Shown: piece by piece, positions 10,717 through 19,115 of the stretch
Layout of the letters: every line of letters starts with the position of its first letter
How positions within the stretch are numbered: position 1 is the stretch's first letter
Assembly: GCF_001421165.1 (NCBI RefSeq)
Contig: NZ_LMKB01000005.1
Location: 1,421,030-1,464,855 of the forward strand
Direction: 5' to 3'
Origin: Frigoribacterium sp. Leaf8
GTDB lineage: Bacteria; Actinomycetota; Actinomycetes; Actinomycetales; Microbacteriaceae
DNA: 43,826 bases
Translations under genes and position numbers: made by a program
Notes under the pieces: model-generated
Told to the model about the DNA's origin: nothing
Seen by the model: the letters and a program-made list of their open reading frames with translations, nothing else
The model's database searches: none

Positions 10717-12161
10717 CGCAGGCCCGTCCGCTGGGCGACCGACCGGGGGTCGCGCGAGAAGACGTCGAGCACGAAGTCGCCCTCGACGTGGTGCGAGACC
10801 CGGTGGAGGCGCGGGTCGGCGCCCAGCCGGGCGTGGACGTCGTCCGCGCCCTGCCGGAAGTCCCCCTCGGGCTGGGTCCAGTGGCAGGCCACGACGTCGC
10901 CGTCGTCGGCCAGACCGTCGACGATCGAGTCCACCAGCCGCCCGAACGCCTCCGGGGCCAGGTAGTAGCCGACCTCGCTGAGCACGACGAGGTCGAAGGT
11001 GCCCGACGGGTAGTCCGCGGCGGCGTCGGCCTGCTCGACCGTGACGTGGGGCAGGTTCGCGAGCCGCTCGCGGGCGGCCTGCACGGCGACCGACGACACG
11101 TCGAGGGCCAGCAGGCGGTCCGCCGCGGGGGCCAGGTCGCCCGTCAGCACGCCGATCGAGCAGCCCACCTCGAGCACGCGACCGTAGCGCTCACGGGGCA
11201 GCGACGCCACGGTGAGGGCGCGCTTGCGGCGCTCGTACCAGCGCGTCGTGACCCGCCACGGGTCGGCGCGGCGGGCGTGCGTCCGGTCGAACGTCGCCTC
11301 GGTCGCCGGGACCGACGCCGCGGCGCCCGCGCCCTGGCCGTCCGCGTCCTGGCCGCCCGCGTCTTGACCGCCCGCGTCCCGACCGTCCGCCTCCGACCCG
11401 GCCACGACGAAGACCTCGCGCCCGCGGGTGAAGTGCCGCTCGAACACCGGGTGCAGCACGGGTGCGTCCTCGGGCGCGGTCGAGAGGGGTCGGCGCTGCG
11501 AGACGTACGCCGCGAGGGCCGAGCGCTTCGCGGCGTCGGCGACGGCGTCCAGGGGCGACAGCCGCAGCGACGGCCAGGGCACGTCGGGGTGGTCGGGCGA
11601 ACCCCAGTGCCACAGCCAGATCGGGTACTCGAGCACCGTCGTGCCGGCCTGGTCCGCCTCGGCTGCCAGCTCGGCGGCGATCTCGCCGAGCACGCGGTGG
11701 TCCCGGTGCCCGTCGCCGCGCCAGGGCGCGACGAGCAGGCCGCCGGGCCCGGGCAGCAGGGGACGCAGCCGCTCGGTGATCTCGGCACGGGCCTCGCGGA
11801 CCGTCCCGTCGGCGATGCTCCAGTGCACCAGCTCGACGTCGTGACCCAGCAGGTCCACCGCGACCCGCGCCTCCTCGGCCCGCGTCGCGACGAGATCCTC
11901 GGCGCTCGTGGTCGAGCCGGGGTGCGAGGCCGCGCCGTCGGTCACCACGACGACCGTGACCGGGATGCCGTGGGCGGCCGCGTGGGCGATGAGCCCGCCG
12001 GCGCCGAGGGTCTCGTCGTCGGGGTGGGCGGCCAGCACGACCACGCGCGACGCGCTGGTCGGGACGACGGCGCCGTCGAGCGGCGGCAGGTCGAGGAGGC
12101 GCGGGTCGGCCTCCCAGGTCTCCACCGGGGTCCCCGGCGCGCGACCGTCGAAGCTCACCAC
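10713..12161 (-). CDS. PIG-L deacetylase fused to a NodS-like SAM methyltransferase
   Basis: 482 residues with two domains. Residues 38-250 are a PIG-L/LmbE-type zinc N-deacetylase: AAHPDDETLGAGG (zinc ligands in HPDDE, 46-50) and GDGHRDHR (His152/His155). A flexible linker follows, with DAGGQ repeats at about 258-280. Residues 290-482 are a class I methyltransferase with DPWRVTTRWYERRK and motif I VLEVGCSIG (329-337), of the type seen in NodS. Two in-frame GTG codons (12161, 12158) can start it; both overlap the acyl-CoA dehydrogenase stop. Known PIG-L members remove acetyl from GlcNAc-type sugars, so with the neighbouring glycosyltransferase a modified amino-sugar conjugate is plausible but unproven. 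Confidence 0.9.
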   Translation of the reverse strand: MVSFDGRAPGTPVETWEADPRLLDLPPLDGAVVPTSASRVVVLAAHPDDETLGAGGLIAHAAAHGIPVTVVVVTDGAASHPGSTTSAEDLVATRAEEARVAVDLLGHDVELVHWSIADGTVREARAEITERLRPLLPGPGGLLVAPWRGDGHRDHRVLGEIAAELAAEADQAGTTVLEYPIWLWHWGSPDHPDVPWPSLRLSPLDAVADAAKRSALAAYVSQRRPLSTAPEDAPVLHPVFERHFTRGREVFVVAGSEADGRDAGGQDAGGQDADGQGAGAAASVPATEATFDRTHARRADPWRVTTRWYERRKRALTVASLPRERYGRVLEVGCSIGVLTGDLAPAADRLLALDVSSVAVQAARERLANLPHVTVEQADAAADYPSGTFDLVVLSEVGYYLAPEAFGRLVDSIVDGLADDGDVVACHWTQPEGDFRQGADDVHARLGADPRLHRVSHHVEGDFVLDVFSRDPRSVAQRTGLR

Positions 12162-13339
12162 GTGGGACGTCCGTCGGCCACGGCCCGGCGCAGGACCGTC
12201 TGGCCGAGCGACGCGTCGTCGCGTTCGCCGTGGTGCTGGCGGAGGTAGAGCTCGAGGTCGGCGACGCGCTTGGCGTGGGCCGCGTCGGTCGCGAGCGGGG
12301 CCGGGCCGAGGGCACGGGACGCCCGCGCGAGCACCTCGTCGCAGGCGTGGGCGACGGTCCCGCGGACGCGCTTGGCCAGCAGCCGCCCGGCGTCACCGGT
12401 CGCCTCACCGGCGTCGACGAGGTCGGCGGCCTCGACCAGAGCCCGGCGGGCGTCGGCCAGTCGCGTGTCGACGAGGCCGAGGGCCTGCAGGAGGTGCGGG
12501 TCGGCAGGGCGCTCCGGCGTGCGCGACGAGGCGGTCACCGCCGCGGCCAGCAGCGTGCGGGCCACGCCGACCGCGCCGCCGTACCAGCACGCCGCGACGC
12601 CGATCCCGCCCCACGAGAAGCCGGGACGCTCGAGGTACCACCCGGGAGCGCCGACCTCGCGTGCCTCGACGTCGTCGAAGTCGACCGGGCCGGAGGGGAT
12701 CTCGACGAGGCCCCTGGCGTGCCAGGCGTCCGCCGTCACGGTCACGCCCGCCTGACGGAGGTCGACCGAGAACAGGCGACGCTCGTCGCCGACCCAGGCG
12801 GTGACGAGCGCGCCGTCGAGGGTGCCCGCCAGGGAGCACCAGGGCTTCGTGCCGGCCAGCGACCACGGACCCGACCCGTCCGGGCCCCGGGTCGCCGTCA
12901 GACGGACGCCGGGCCCCTCGGCGGCGAACACGCCCCAGGTGAACGGGTCGGCGGTCCGAGCGCGCGGGGGGACGGAGGAGCGGTCGCCGTCGTCCTCGTC
13001 GGACAGGGTCTCGATCGCGGTCGCGGCGCCGACCTCGGCGTGCTGGTCGAGGATGGCGAGGGCGTCGAGGTGCGGTTCGGCCGCTCGGGCCGCACCGAGA
13101 TCGTGCGCGGCGAGCGTCGCCAGGGCCTGCCAGAGGTCGGCCGTCGAGCCCAGTCCGGGCAGGGCCCCGTGTCGACCGAGCTCGACGGCGAGGTCGAGTG
13201 CGTCGCCCACCGAGGGCGCCTGACGGGATCGCAGCCCCTCGACGACGAGAGCGGTGGCCGTCCCGACGACCGGACCCGCGCCTCCCAGGGTGACCGGCTC
13301 GATCGGGTCGGTCGAGCGCGCGGGCGCGGAGGGACTCAT
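12155..13339 (-). CDS. Acyl-CoA dehydrogenase-like flavoprotein
   Basis: 394 residues. Resembles the acyl-CoA dehydrogenase superfamily: helical N-terminal part (about 40-110), central beta domain with GSGPWSLAGTKPWCSLAG and GLVEIPSGPVDFDDVEA (about 150-235), and helical C-terminal domain from FSWGGIGVAACWYGGAVGVARTLL. The C-terminus contains RALGPAPLATDAAHAKRVADLELYLRQHHGERD, a frequent end in this superfamily. The usual catalytic Glu could not be placed with confidence, so the reaction may differ from classic beta-oxidation. First gene of an overlapping operon with the PIG-L/methyltransferase and glycosyltransferase genes. The ATG at 13339 has a -10-like TAGCGT 7 nt upstream. Confidence 0.85.
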   Translation of the reverse strand: MSPSAPARSTDPIEPVTLGGAGPVVGTATALVVEGLRSRQAPSVGDALDLAVELGRHGALPGLGSTADLWQALATLAAHDLGAARAAEPHLDALAILDQHAEVGAATAIETLSDEDDGDRSSVPPRARTADPFTWGVFAAEGPGVRLTATRGPDGSGPWSLAGTKPWCSLAGTLDGALVTAWVGDERRLFSVDLRQAGVTVTADAWHARGLVEIPSGPVDFDDVEAREVGAPGWYLERPGFSWGGIGVAACWYGGAVGVARTLLAAAVTASSRTPERPADPHLLQALGLVDTRLADARRALVEAADLVDAGEATGDAGRLLAKRVRGTVAHACDEVLARASRALGPAPLATDAAHAKRVADLELYLRQHHGERDDASLGQTVLRRAVADGRPTW

Positions 13340-13346
13340 GGTCTCG

Positions 13347-13352
13347 ACGCTA
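13347..13352 (-). promoter_or_regulatory. Candidate leaderless -10 box of the acyl-CoA dehydrogenase operon
   Basis: TAGCGT on the minus strand, 7 nt before the ATG at 13339. Confidence 0.45.
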
Positions 13353-13421
13353 GTCGGTCGTCCGATCGAGCGTGGGGGTTGACAACGGGGTGGACGACAG
13401 GCGTCGGGCAGTGCGGGAGGG

Positions 13422-13754
13422 TCAGAACTCGTCGCTGTCGAGCGGGATGCGCTCGGCCGCTTCGGCGGTCTGGGGCTCGATTCCGCGGAGGCGGCCGATG
13501 CGCCCCTCGATGTCGTCGACCAGGGCGCCGTCGTCGATCTCCGCCTCGTCGGTCTGCTCTTCGGAGACCAGCATCTGACTGGCGGGACCGAGCAGCACCT
13601 GGAACCGCTGGTGCACCCCGCCACGATCCATGCCGGGCAGGTCGACCATGTCGGACTTGTTCTGCATGGCCAGCGCTCGCGCGTACTCGACGACGGCCGC
13701 CGCGATCGCGTCGCCGGTGACCAGGTACTCGTCGGTGTAGTGGATGCGTTTCAC
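13422..13754 (-). CDS. Conserved-type small protein of unknown function
   Basis: 110 residues, acidic C-terminal half. It begins MKRIHYTDEYLVTGDAIAAAVVEYARALA and continues with a Met/Gln-rich stretch and IDDGALVDDIEGRIGRLRG. No signal peptide or membrane segment. I do not recognise the family. The GTG at 13754 is preferred because GGGAG lies 8 nt upstream and the N-terminus looks like an ordered beta-alpha start. It lies between the acyl-CoA dehydrogenase operon and tRNA-Ser(GCU), all on the minus strand. Confidence 0.75.
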   Translation of the reverse strand: MKRIHYTDEYLVTGDAIAAAVVEYARALAMQNKSDMVDLPGMDRGGVHQRFQVLLGPASQMLVSEEQTDEAEIDDGALVDDIEGRIGRLRGIEPQTAEAAERIPLDSDEF

Positions 13755-13867
13755 CCGTGGTTCTCCCTGCAGTCGAGACGACTCGTCGTCACCGATCACG
13801 CTACGCGCGACGGGGCGGGAAGGCCCCGTGCCGGGCGACGTCGGTGGGCCCTCGAGCGGGCAGAAGA

Positions 13868-13916
13868 AAAGCCACCCCGGAACATCTCTGGCGAGAGAGA
13901 GAACCGACGTGGCTTT
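13868..13916 (-). terminator. Terminator downstream of tRNA-Ser(GCU)
   Basis: Read on the minus strand, GGAAAGCCAC pairs with GTGGCTTTTC across a loop holding a small TCTC/GAGA inner stem, followed by a T-rich tract (cttttcttct). Confidence 0.6.
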
Positions 13917-13920
13917 CCGC

Positions 13921-14009
13921 GGAGCCGGTGGGATTTGAACCCACGGTTCCCACAAAGGGAACTCCACCTTAGCAGGGTGGTGCACTAGGCCGAACTATGC
14001 GACGGCTCC
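13921..14009 (-). tRNA. tRNA-Ser(GCU)
   Basis: 89 nt, type II with long variable arm. Acceptor GGAGCCG pairs with CGGCTCC; T arm GTGGGTTCAAATCCCAC; anticodon loop ctGCTaa, reading AGC/AGU codons. CCA is not encoded. A serine isoacceptor on the same strand lies 4 kb to the right near serS. Confidence 0.95.
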
Positions 14010-14488
14010 ATGCGGCTCGCGAGCGAACGCGCAGGGACAAGCATAGCGGCCCGGAGGCCAGATGCCGAACCGGGGCCCGGGGCCGGTCGGACGTCCGGCC
14101 GGGACGGGCGTGGACAGAACCACCCGTGCCCCACCCGCTCTGGGGGGCGTGATCGGCTTGTCGGCATTTGTGCCGACACATAGAGTACCCCTGACGCCGA
14201 CGACGGCCGAGGGGCCGGGGCCCGACAGCACGGGCCCGTTCACCCTTGCCGAACACGGCCCCCGACGGTCGCCGCGTCACGTGCCCCACCATCGAGCGCC
14301 GCACCCGAACGGCTGCGCCCGAGGGGCTCGCCGCCGGCACCGACGCCGGCCTCCACACCCCCCACGGTGCCGCACCCCTGATCCCGGCATCGCGGGGTTC
14401 TCATGCGTGCCGGTTCGGGCCGCCGCTTGAGGTCACCGGTCGTCCCGGCGAGCTGGTTACTCGCCGGGGCGACTTCTCGGCGGAGCGC
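14010..14488. other. Gene-free 479-bp gap upstream of tRNA-Ser(GCU)
   Basis: No reading frame here has convincing coding character. It holds a perfect 8-bp dyad, TGTCGGCA-TTTG-TGCCGACA (14159-14178), next to tACTCTa on the minus strand, which could be part of the tRNA promoter about 160 bp upstream of the tRNA. Nothing else was recognised. Confidence 0.5.
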
Positions 14489-15871
14489 CTAGTTCGAGCC
14501 GAACGCCACCGAGCAGGTCTGGTCGGCCGCCGTCTGGCCGGTGAGGCCCTCGATGACCTCGGTCGTCGGAGGCGTGGTCGACGCCCCCGAGCCCGGGTCG
14601 GTGGGTGCCGCCGTGTCGGCCGGAGCAGCGGTCTGGGCCGGAGCAGCCGTCTCGACCGGAGCGGCCGGGGCCTGGGTCGCCGCCCCACCGTCACCCGTGG
14701 CGGTGTTCTCGGAGCCGATGCCGGTGCTGCCCTCGGGGATCGAGAACGGGACGTCGTTCGCGATCGCGTCGAAGAGCTGGGTCGCCACGGCCTCGTCGGG
14801 CTGCACCTTGTTCTCGTAGACGCCCGAGCCTCCGGTCGTGCCGGGGTACTGGACGAAGTTGACGGCGTCGAGCGGCAGGTCCCGGAGCGCGAGACCGATC
14901 TGCACCATGGTGTCGATCTTGGTCAGCTGGTCGGACAGGGTCATGTTGCTCGCCGCGGCGCGGGCCAACGAGTAGAGCTTCGTGGGGTTGCTGAGGGTGT
15001 CGGCGCTCTTCACCGTCCGCAGCAGCGACGAGAGGTAGACCTGCTGGCTGCTGATGCGGCCGAGGTCGGACCCGTCGCCCACGCCGTGGCGGGTGCGGAG
15101 GAAGGCCAGGGCGTCGGCACCCGAGAGCACGGTCTCGCCGGCCGGGATGTCGAGACCCGTGTAGCGGTCCTTGATGGGCGTCGCGGCACACACGGGGACG
15201 CCGCCGATGGCGTTCGACATCTCGATGACGCCGTTGAACGAGATCATGCCCGCGAAGGGGATGTCGAGACCGGTCAGGCTCGAGACGGTCGAGGCGACGC
15301 AGCTCAGCCCGCCGTACGAGTAGGCCTCGTTGATGGGTCGGGCCGACATCGCCGAGTAGTACCCCGAGCCGTCCTCCTTCGCGCACGACGGGATCGGCAC
15401 GACCATGTCGCGGGGGATGCTGACGGCGGTCGCGTTGGTGTGGTCGGCCGACACGTGGAGCAGGATGTTGACGTCGTTCAGGGTCGCGTCCCGCTCGCCG
15501 AACGCCCCCTGGTCCTGGCTGGCGTCGTTGTCGGTCCCGACGACGAGGATGTTGAAGCCGCCTTCGTACTCGCTGATCGACGGGGGCGCGGGCTTGGTGG
15601 TCTCGCCCTGGGCCGCCTGCAGCTCGACCCCGTCACCGAGGTCGCTGCGCACCTGGTACGCCGCGATGGCGCCGACCGAGGCTCCGCTCACGAGCAGGAC
15701 GGCCACCGAGGCGGCCACCACCTTCGTGACGGCCCGCACCGCGCCTCCGCTCTTGAGCCGGCCGTGTCGGGCGACTCCCGTCGTCGCGGGGGCGGAACGG
15801 CGTCCGGAGGCGGTCGCCTCGGGTCGGGCAGCTCGTCGGCCACGGCCGGATCGGTCGCGAAGGTCGCTCAC
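14489..15871 (-). CDS. LytR-CpsA-Psr (LCP) family cell-wall ligase
   Basis: 460 residues. Basic N-terminus of about 45 residues, one membrane helix (about 50-72, VVAASVAVLLVSGASVGAIAAY), then an extracellular LCP domain (about 105-340) with FNILVVGTDN, the DATLNDVNILLHV strand, SIPRDMVV (catalytic Arg/Asp), NEAYSYGG and ALAFLRTRHGVGDGSDLGR. A Pro/Ala/Thr-rich tail with TAAPAQ-type repeats (about 385-435) follows. LCP proteins transfer lipid-linked glycopolymers to peptidoglycan. GTG start at 15871, with AGAGGA 6 nt upstream. Lies downstream of the cellulase gene on the same strand but probably has its own promoter at 15978. Confidence 0.93.
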   Translation of the reverse strand: MSDLRDRSGRGRRAARPEATASGRRSAPATTGVARHGRLKSGGAVRAVTKVVAASVAVLLVSGASVGAIAAYQVRSDLGDGVELQAAQGETTKPAPPSISEYEGGFNILVVGTDNDASQDQGAFGERDATLNDVNILLHVSADHTNATAVSIPRDMVVPIPSCAKEDGSGYYSAMSARPINEAYSYGGLSCVASTVSSLTGLDIPFAGMISFNGVIEMSNAIGGVPVCAATPIKDRYTGLDIPAGETVLSGADALAFLRTRHGVGDGSDLGRISSQQVYLSSLLRTVKSADTLSNPTKLYSLARAAASNMTLSDQLTKIDTMVQIGLALRDLPLDAVNFVQYPGTTGGSGVYENKVQPDEAVATQLFDAIANDVPFSIPEGSTGIGSENTATGDGGAATQAPAAPVETAAPAQTAAPADTAAPTDPGSGASTTPPTTEVIEGLTGQTAADQTCSVAFGSN

Positions 15872-15977
15872 GCGGTGTCCTCTCGGTCATCGAGGGCGAC
15901 CCTCGCTCGCGCGGCCTCGGGATCGTTCGAGGATCGAGCGGGCAGAAGGGCACCGTTCGGTGTACGGGCAGATGGAG

Positions 15978-15983
15978 ATACTA
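15978..15983 (-). promoter_or_regulatory. Candidate -10 box for the LCP gene
   Basis: TAGTAT on the minus strand, directly after a small CCCAGG-ACCG-CCTGGG hairpin that could end the cellulase transcript. The implied 5' leader is about 100 nt. Confidence 0.4.
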
Positions 15984-16012
15984 CCCAGGCGGTCCTGGGC
16001 CGCTGCCGGGAC

Positions 16013-17221
16013 TCAGCCGGTCGCACGGTTCGCGACGAGCTGGACGGCGTACGAGGCGTGCCACTTGCCGGCGGCCGGTCCCCCGTTGCACTCGCCGTCG
16101 CTCGCTCCCGGCGTCTTGATCCAGAGCAGGGCGTCGAGCTTCGTCGTGCCGGTCTGCACCGAGGGCACGACCCCCAGGCCGGCCCCGGGCGCGTTGCACC
16201 ACGTGCCCTTCCAGCCGCGACCGTTGCGCGACGTGTCGATCACGTACCGTGCGCCTCCCGTCGCCTGCGACACCTTCTCGGCGTAGACGCGCTCGGATTC
16301 GACCGGGTAGTAGTTCGACACGTTGGTCGCGAAGCCGCGGGCACGGTCGACACCGGCCGCCTTGAGGCGCGCGGCCATGGTCTGCGGCGGCACCCAGTTC
16401 GAGTTGCCGGCGTCGAGGTAGGCGGGGACGCCCGCGTCCGCCAGGGTCGCGACCGCGGAGGCGATGGTGGCCTCCCGCCCGCTCGTCTGCTCGGGGCAGT
16501 TGCTGATGAGCGTGAGGGCGTCGGGCTCGACGACCACGACGACCCGGTGGCCCGCCAGCCGCGAGGCGACGAGGGAGTTCCAGCGCAGGTACGCCGCGTT
16601 GTCGGCCGATCCACCCGCCGAGTGGCTGCCACAGTCGCGGTTGGGGATGTTGTACGTGACGAACAGGGGGGTCGCGCCGACCTTCTCGGCGGCGGCGACG
16701 GTGCCGTCGATCTTCTTCACGAGCTGGGCGTCGGTCAGCCAGCTGCCGAGCCAGGTCGCCACCGGCTGCTTGGAGATCGTGCGGGCCGCCGCGGCCTCGG
16801 CGGTCCGGCCCTCGGACGTCAGCGCGGTCGCGGCGCGCGCCGCCTCACCGGCGGGGTCGACGTACAGACCGCCCCGGAACAGCGTCGTGGTGGGCGTGGT
16901 GCGGATGGTCTGCGAGACCGCGGCGGGCGTCGTCACCGTGGGGACCGACGGGACCGACGTCGAGGCCGGGTCGGGCGACACGGGCGACCCGGTCGACCCG
17001 CGCTCCCCGCGCGAGGTGAAGGCGGCGATGGCTCGCTCGGCCGACTTGGACGACCGTGCGGGCGGGCTCGACGCCGTGGTCGGCGAGGCCGTGACCGAGG
17101 TCGACGAGGGGGCGACGGGGGCCGCGTGCGCTCGCGCAGGAGCGACCGCGAGGCCGGCCGTCAGGGCGACGGCGACGCCGAGGACGACGGCGGCGCGGGT
17201 CGTCGGGGTCATGTGGGTCAT
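16013..17221 (-). CDS. Secreted glycoside hydrolase family 6 (cellulase)
   Basis: 402 residues. Signal peptide with hydrophobic core AAVVLGVAVALTAGLAV and an ARAHA-A type cleavage site near residue 33; Ser/Thr/Pro-rich linker to about 115; GH6 domain to the end. GH6 signatures: YNIPNRDCGSHSAGG (catalytic acid Asp196), VVVVVEPDALTLISNC (Asp234), YLDAGNSNWVPP, and LWIKTPGASDGEC near 365. No carbohydrate-binding module is visible; the linker precedes the catalytic domain. Cleaves beta-1,4-glucan outside the cell, which fits a plant- or litter-associated life. ATG at 17221, with a second ATG at 17212 possible. A LacI-type half-palindrome lies 136 bp upstream. Confidence 0.92.
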   Translation of the reverse strand: MTHMTPTTRAAVVLGVAVALTAGLAVAPARAHAAPVAPSSTSVTASPTTASSPPARSSKSAERAIAAFTSRGERGSTGSPVSPDPASTSVPSVPTVTTPAAVSQTIRTTPTTTLFRGGLYVDPAGEAARAATALTSEGRTAEAAAARTISKQPVATWLGSWLTDAQLVKKIDGTVAAAEKVGATPLFVTYNIPNRDCGSHSAGGSADNAAYLRWNSLVASRLAGHRVVVVVEPDALTLISNCPEQTSGREATIASAVATLADAGVPAYLDAGNSNWVPPQTMAARLKAAGVDRARGFATNVSNYYPVESERVYAEKVSQATGGARYVIDTSRNGRGWKGTWCNAPGAGLGVVPSVQTGTTKLDALLWIKTPGASDGECNGGPAAGKWHASYAVQLVANRATG

Positions 17222-17522
17222 GGCGGGGGTCCTGGTGTCGAGGGGCCCGGGCGGTGTTCGGCCCACCCGGGGTGCCGACCGGTGCGGGACCGCAACGGGG
17301 GGCTCGATCAGTGCAACACGGGGGTGCCTCGGCGTTCAGTCCCTGTTCGGGGGGACGGAGCGTTCCACTTCGGGGGCCACGGGGGTCGGAGAGGGCCTCT
17401 GGCGGGTTTCCGGGCACGGCATCCGAGGCAATCGTCACGGCGGCCCTCGCGGCGGCCGACCTGGGAGACTGGACGGGCGGTCGCGGACGCTCCCGCGCGC
17501 GCACCAGGCCCGGGAGGACCAC
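17222..17522. other. Divergent 301-bp gap between cellulase and small gene, G-run rich
   Basis: Several runs of five or six G on the + strand lie between 17298 and 17392 (for example at 17298, 17349 and 17372), a pattern that can form G-quadruplexes. It also contains the operator-like dyad at 17357. Confidence 0.5.
17357..17366. promoter_or_regulatory. Possible LacI/CebR-type operator of the cellulase gene
   Basis: GGAGCGTTCC is close to the core of CebR-like operators (TGGGAGCGCTCCCA). It lies about 136 bp upstream of the GH6 start, with two mismatched flanks. Inference only. Confidence 0.35.
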
Positions 17523-17822
17523 ATGAACGGCGAGACCAACCGAGACGCGTGGCGGGACTCCGTCGAGACCTGGCTCAAGGGCGACGAGCGCAACGACGTC
17601 TTCGACGGCTACCTCGACTGGTACCGCGCGCCGGTGATGGCCGACACCGACGACTGGACCCGCGACTTCTTCGTGCTGCCGGCCGTCGGTTCGGACGTGC
17701 TGCACAAGCACGCGGGCTTCGTCGACGGCGACGCCGCCGTCTCGGTCGACGACACCACCTGGCGCGACCTCAGCACCCTGATCGGCGAGGCCTTCGCGAC
17801 CTACGCCGCCGCCAAGGCCTAG
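17523..17822 (+). CDS. Small acidic protein of unknown function
   Basis: 99 residues, rich in Asp and Trp: DAWRDSVETWLKGDERND, then DWYRAPVMADTDDWTRDFF and DDTTWRDLSTLIGEAF. No signal peptide or membrane helix, so probably cytoplasmic. GGGAGGA sits 5-6 nt before the ATG at 17523, a strong ribosome-binding site. Third-position GC is high, as in real genes here. Divergent from the cellulase. I do not recognise the family. A hairpin formed by CGGGTCGCG/CGCGACCCG follows the stop. Confidence 0.75.
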   Translation: MNGETNRDAWRDSVETWLKGDERNDVFDGYLDWYRAPVMADTDDWTRDFFVLPAVGSDVLHKHAGFVDGDAAVSVDDTTWRDLSTLIGEAFATYAAAKA

Positions 17823-17843
17823 GAGGCGCGGGTCGCGTCATCT

Positions 17844-18058
17844 GCGGAACGCGCGACCCGACTGGCGGAGGGCGTGGGATTCGAACCCCGCGGCGCGCCA
17901 GCGACGCGTCCGCCCGGTCGGCGCCCTCCAGGGCGCGGTGCGGAACGCGTAACCCGACCGGCGGAGGGCGTGGGATTCGAACCCCGCGGCGCGCCAGCGA
18001 CGCGTCCGCCCGGTCGGCGCCCCCCAGGGCGCGGTGCGGAACGCGTAACCCGTCTGGC
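17844..18058. repeat. 96-bp tandem array carrying tRNA-Ser 3' ends
   Basis: Units begin at 17867 and 17963, with the intact tRNA-Ser(UGA) 3' end at 18059: an exact 96-bp period. The two units differ at about three of 96 positions. Each begins with the same 22 bases as the tRNA 3' end (acceptor strand and most of the T arm) but lacks the rest of the tRNA. A partial unit tail lies at 17844-17866. Confidence 0.9.
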
Positions 18059-18142
18059 GGAGGGCGTGGGATTCGAACCCACGAGACATCTCTGCCCACT
18101 TGTTTTCAAGACAAGCTCCATCGGCCGCTCGGACAGCCCTCC
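18059..18142 (-). tRNA. tRNA-Ser(UGA)
   Basis: 84 nt, type II. Acceptor GGAGGGC/GCCCTCC; anticodon stem CTTGT/ACAAG with loop ctTGAaa, reading UCN codons ending in A and by wobble others; variable arm GGGCAGAGATGTCTC; T arm GTGGGTTCGAATCCCAC. CCA is not encoded. It lies 118 bp downstream of the serS-HAD pair on the same strand; its 3' end is repeated twice beyond it. Confidence 0.95.
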
Positions 18143-18260
18143 CGGTGGCCGGACGAGCTACGCCGCCACGATGTGATCACTGCGCCACTTTCAACCGTGG
18201 CGTCGTGTTCATGTCGTGGCGGGATGCACGCATCGGGCAACCGGGGCCGAGTCTACCGGC

Positions 18261-19115
18261 TCAGAGCGTCGCGAGCACCTCGGCGAGCCCGTCGTCCAGG
18301 TCGCTCGACGTCTGCTCGCTGGCCACCGCGGCGACGTCGTCGGGCGCCTGGCCCATGGCCACCCCGCGTCCCTCGGCCGCGGCCCAGCGCAGCATGTCGA
18401 TGTCGTTGCGTCCGTCGCCCGCGGCCAGGACCTGCGACCGCGGCACGTCGAGCCACTGCCGCACGCGCTCGAGGGCGGTCGCCTTCGTGACGCCGTCCGG
18501 GGCGATGTCGAGCCAGGCCGTCCAGCCGACGTTGTAGTTCACGTGCTGGAGGCCCATGCGCTCGACGGCCGTGAGGAAGTCCTCGGTGTCGTGGTCGGGC
18601 GAGACGACGACCACGCGGGTCGCCGGCCGGCCGACGAGGTCGTCGAACTCGACCTTCTCGGCGTTCAGTGCCGCCGCCGCCGCGGGGAACGACCCGCAGT
18701 ACCGCAGCAGCCCCTCTTGGTCTTCGACGGCGTACCCGGCCCCCGCGTCGGCCAGGGCCTCGCGGATCGTCGACAGCACCTGGGTCGGGTCGAACTCCTC
18801 GACGTGCACGCGGCGGTACCCCGTCGGGGCCGACTCGTCACGGCCCAGGGTGATCGCACCGTTCGCGCAGACGACGTAGTCCGAGACGAGACCGAGACGC
18901 TCCATGACGGGCAGCGTCATCGACACCGAGCGTCCGGTCGCGATCATGACCTGGTGGCCCTGGTCGTGGAGGCGCGTGATCTCGCCGAGGACGGCCTCGG
19001 AGATGGAGCCGTCCTCGGGCATGATCGTGCCGTCGACGTCGAGCGCGACCAGCCAGCGGTCGGCGGCGGCCACGGGCTCGTCGCCGGGCCGGGGTGCGGC
19101 GGCGGCCTGGCTCAC
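18261..19115 (-). CDS. HAD-superfamily (Cof-type) phosphatase
   Basis: 284 residues. HAD motif [16 protein letters not shown] (about 22-36, nucleophile Asp and Asp+2), motif II region VMIATGRS, C2-type cap in the middle, motif III Lys in [12 protein letters not shown], motif [16 protein letters not shown]. This is the Cof/sugar-phosphatase branch that dephosphorylates small phosphorylated metabolites or cofactors. GTG start at 19115 overlaps the serS stop as GTGA, so it is coupled to serS; tRNA-Ser(UGA) follows downstream. A serine- or phosphoserine-related substrate is a guess from context only. Confidence 0.9.
   Translation of the reverse strand: MSQAAAAPRPGDEPVAAADRWLVALDVDGTIMPEDGSISEAVLGEITRLHDQGHQVMIATGRSVSMTLPVMERLGLVSDYVVCANGAITLGRDESAPTGYRRVHVEEFDPTQVLSTIREALADAGAGYAVEDQEGLLRYCGSFPAAAAALNAEKVEFDDLVGRPATRVVVVSPDHDTEDFLTAVERMGLQHVNYNVGWTAWLDIAPDGVTKATALERVRQWLDVPRSQVLAAGDGRNDIDMLRWAAAEGRGVAMGQAPDDVAAVASEQTSSDLDDGLAEVLATL

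Noticed and set aside
14010-14488. Small genes in the gap right of tRNA-Ser(GCU)
   Set aside because: Candidate frames overlap each other and the tRNA and show no consistent third-position GC.
17844-18058. CRISPR array
   Set aside because: Only two 96-bp units with no variable spacers; the repeated part is a tRNA 3' end.
17819-18121. A short protein with internal repeats on the minus strand
   Set aside because: The repeats come from the 96-bp tRNA-tail array and the frame enters the tRNA gene; there is no start signal.
14246-18490. A 1414-codon plus-strand open frame
   Set aside because: It runs antisense through the LCP gene and the cellulase and across tRNA-Ser(UGA) and its repeats, so it cannot be a real gene.
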